A DNA stretch of 64,000 nucleotides from Adineta steineri (lineage: Eukaryota > Rotifera > Eurotatoria > Adinetida > Adinetidae), in assembly GCA_905250115.1 (NCBI GenBank), contig CAJNOI010000118.1, forward strand, positions 4,343-68,342. The letters run 5' to 3'. A program made the position numbers and the translations under genes. The notes beneath the pieces are model-generated. The model had not been told where the DNA came from. It saw only the letters and a list, made by a program, of their open reading frames with translations, and did no database searches. Shown one piece after another: positions 62,076 to 64,000 of this stretch; the first letter of the stretch is position 1, and the number at the start of each line of letters is the position of its first letter.

Positions 62076-62175
62076 NNNNNNNNNNNNNNNNNNNNNNNNN
62101 NNNNNNNNNNNNNNNNNNNNNNNNNNNNNNNNNNNNNNNNNNNNNNNNNNNNNNNNNNNNNNNNNNNNNNNNNNN
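62076..62175. other. Assembly gap (100 N)
   Basis: Exactly 100 N, a usual placeholder for a gap of unknown size. RIC1 (+) enters it with about a third of its coding sequence missing, and WDFY3 (-) runs into it just before its expected stop codon. Confidence 0.95.
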
Positions 62176-63946
62176 AATTATTATTTGTTGTTGGAGGACG
62201 TTGTTCTTTAATTGTTAAATAACATTGACGACAAACACGTACATTTTTATATATTTTCATACGAGGTATATCGGTTTCAAACCGACTACATCTACAAAAA
62301 AAAAGAAAGAAAAACAATAAAAAAATCAATTAAGAAATTTAATATTACCTAGCACAAAATAATTGTCCACAATTTCTAGAAAAGACAAAGATAGATTAGA
62401 TAATTTTATTATTCAAAATATTTTTCAAAAATAACATTAGTTTTTTAAGAGAGAAAGAGAATATAAATCTGTCTATATAGAAAATACTATCTGCTTACCT
62501 GCAATGATGTCTTCTTTCTGCAAATGAAAATCTAATTGAACAATCTTTACATGCTCCCACTGTTTCATCTTTAATCCAATGATCAGCATTTGAGCGACCT
62601 GGATTATCGCTAACAATCCAACTAAATATTCTTCCACGTGCATCACCCACAAACAAACTTTTATGATCTCTATACAAAAGATTTAAAAAAAATTTTGATT
62701 TAATTTTTTCTTTCAAAATAAATATGAACTAACTTTGATATTCCAATTGCTGTAATAGCAGCTGGACTTGGATTTTCTTTTCGTTCATAAGCTGTATGCA
62801 TTGTTAATTTACCACGATAATTTAATCGGCGATCCCATTTAAAACCTTCTTTTAAATCAAGATAAGTAGATTTTATTTGATTTTCATTCGTTGTATTATT
62901 GTTAGTATTTTTTGCTTCAAGAATTTCAACATCAGTAACAACAATAAATTTATCACTACCATTTGGACTATTTAATGGCGGTGCAGATGTTACACTAAGT
63001 GTATCTTTATTTATATGTGATTCTCCATCATCATCAAATGATTGATCTGTTTGTGGTGAAAAATGTTTTTGCGTAGGAGTTACCGGAGTTTTTCCTTCAC
63101 CATCATCAGATTCTGCATCACTATCATTTGATAAATGACTTGGATTTGATTGAAGTCTCATTGGTGATGGTTGAGATATTGATGGACCACGACTTCGATC
63201 TTCTCCTAATGTTAAAGTTGAAGGTGATGCTGAAGGTGCATCAACTACTTGATCATAACCAATAGTCCACATCTAGGAAGAAAGTTCATTTAAAAAATTT
63301 TAACTTATATTCTTAAGAAATCATACTCGAACAACACCATCAGAACTACCAGTTATAATCACATTTTCATCATCCCATTCATTCATCTAAATCAATCGTA
63401 CAAAAATCAAAATAAAATATTCTTTTCATTCAATTTTACTTGTGACATAGCAACACAAAGAATTGATTGTTGTCGACTATATGCCATCGTATTAATTGAT
63501 GCAACTAATTGTCCATTAATAGTCCAAACATATAAATGACTTCCTGCAGCACTTGCAATATCACCCTAGAAAATATATATATTTTGTATATTATTTCTAT
63601 TAAAATATTAATTTACTGTTAATTCGTTAACACATATACAGGATATTGATGCTGCATGATTTGGTAATTGTCGAATAAAATGTAAACGATTTAAATCCCA
63701 AACAATACATGTTTGATCATCAGAACCGGATATTAAAATTCGATATGCTTGTGATGCTGTTAAATATGTTATGGTATCATTATGACCAGCTAAACGTGTT
63801 TTTAAATGTAAACGTTTATGACGACCTTTACCAATTTCCCATACATTAATTAATGTATTTGTACCAGCTGTTATAACATATTGTGGTGTTGGACATAGAA
63901 CATTTGTAATTTTTCCTTCTTGGACTAATTCATATATCATTGAACT
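62176..63946 (-). CDS. WDFY3: WDFY3/ALFY C-terminal part (WD40 + FYVE), partial at both ends
   Basis: Exons visible: 63946-63617, 63565-63440, 63386-63327, 63272-62734, 62669-62499, 62375-62349, and 62291 into the gap at 62176. The 5' part continues beyond 64000. WD40 repeats (I-S-G-S-D-D-Q-T-C-I-V-W-D-L, I-I-T-G-S-S-D-G-V-V-R) are interrupted by a Ser/Pro/Asp-rich insertion. Then come L-F-V-G-D-A-R-G-R-I-F-S-W and a FYVE finger with W-I-K-D, R-R-H-H-C-R-N-C-G, and V-R-V-C-R-Q-C-Y. The order matches the C-terminus of WDFY3/ALFY, a giant BEACH-domain scaffold for selective autophagy of protein aggregates; FYVE binds PI3P. The stop codon is expected inside or just past the gap. Confidence 0.93.
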
Positions 63947-64000
63947 CTTGAAAAAAGAAAAAATTTATTTTAAATTAAAAAATCTTGAAATTTTGTTTTT

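Overview
The window looks like nuclear DNA of a bdelloid rotifer (Adineta/Rotaria type). It is AT-rich, with compact genes split by many 50-70 bp GT-AG introns. It encodes clear metazoan proteins (a Zic transcription factor, synaptobrevin, a neuropeptide-type GPCR, SUCO, RIC1, WDFY3) next to an accessory block of bacterial-style kelch-repeat genes carrying small DNA transposons. The assignment rests on gene architecture and family recall, not on a database search.

Layout. (1) 1-8.7 kb is accessory. Two diverged copies of a secreted Ser/Thr-linker plus kelch-repeat gene lie in tandem. The second copy carries an in-frame TGA, a 549-bp palindromic element in an intron and a small hAT-like element inside a kelch repeat. 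A minisatellite lies between the copies and a decayed ionotropic glutamate receptor fragment follows. (2) 9.3-21 kb is dense core genome: an unknown small gene, NHP2, a 13-exon SUCO-like SUN-domain gene, a 15-exon TMEM214-like gene, an OVCA2-like serine hydrolase, and HSDL2 starting only 58 bp after the hydrolase stop. (3) 21-28.6 kb holds an LRR membrane protein, a broken secreted trypsin-fold protease of possible bacterial origin, SGT/SGTA, and a papain-family protease. (4) 28.6-35.1 kb has no recognisable gene. (5) 35-41 kb holds a rhodopsin-family GPCR, two intron-containing tRNA-Ser(UGA) genes, a B-box-like zinc protein and an unknown two-exon gene. (6) 41-46.7 kb is a gene-poor upstream region followed by a Zic/odd-paired gene with a probable spliced 5' UTR. 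(7) 48.1-54.8 kb is a run of minus-strand genes: VAMP, CACYBP, a Nudix-like protein, an unknown gene and DDX56, with an almost perfectly palindromic hAT MITE bearing an 8-bp target duplication. (8) 56.7-64 kb holds RIC1 (+) and the 3' part of WDFY3 (-), which converge on a 100-N assembly gap that truncates both.

Several genes have a polypyrimidine-AG just before the start codon and some co-oriented neighbours are very close. This fits the spliced-leader trans-splicing reported for bdelloids. I found no undescribed defence or mobile system. The most interesting material is the kelch tandem with its transposons, the candidate trans-spliced gene pair, and the tRNA pair whose introns differ while keeping an anticodon-pairing segment. 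Exon boundaries were inferred by eye from GT-AG sites and reading-phase continuity.
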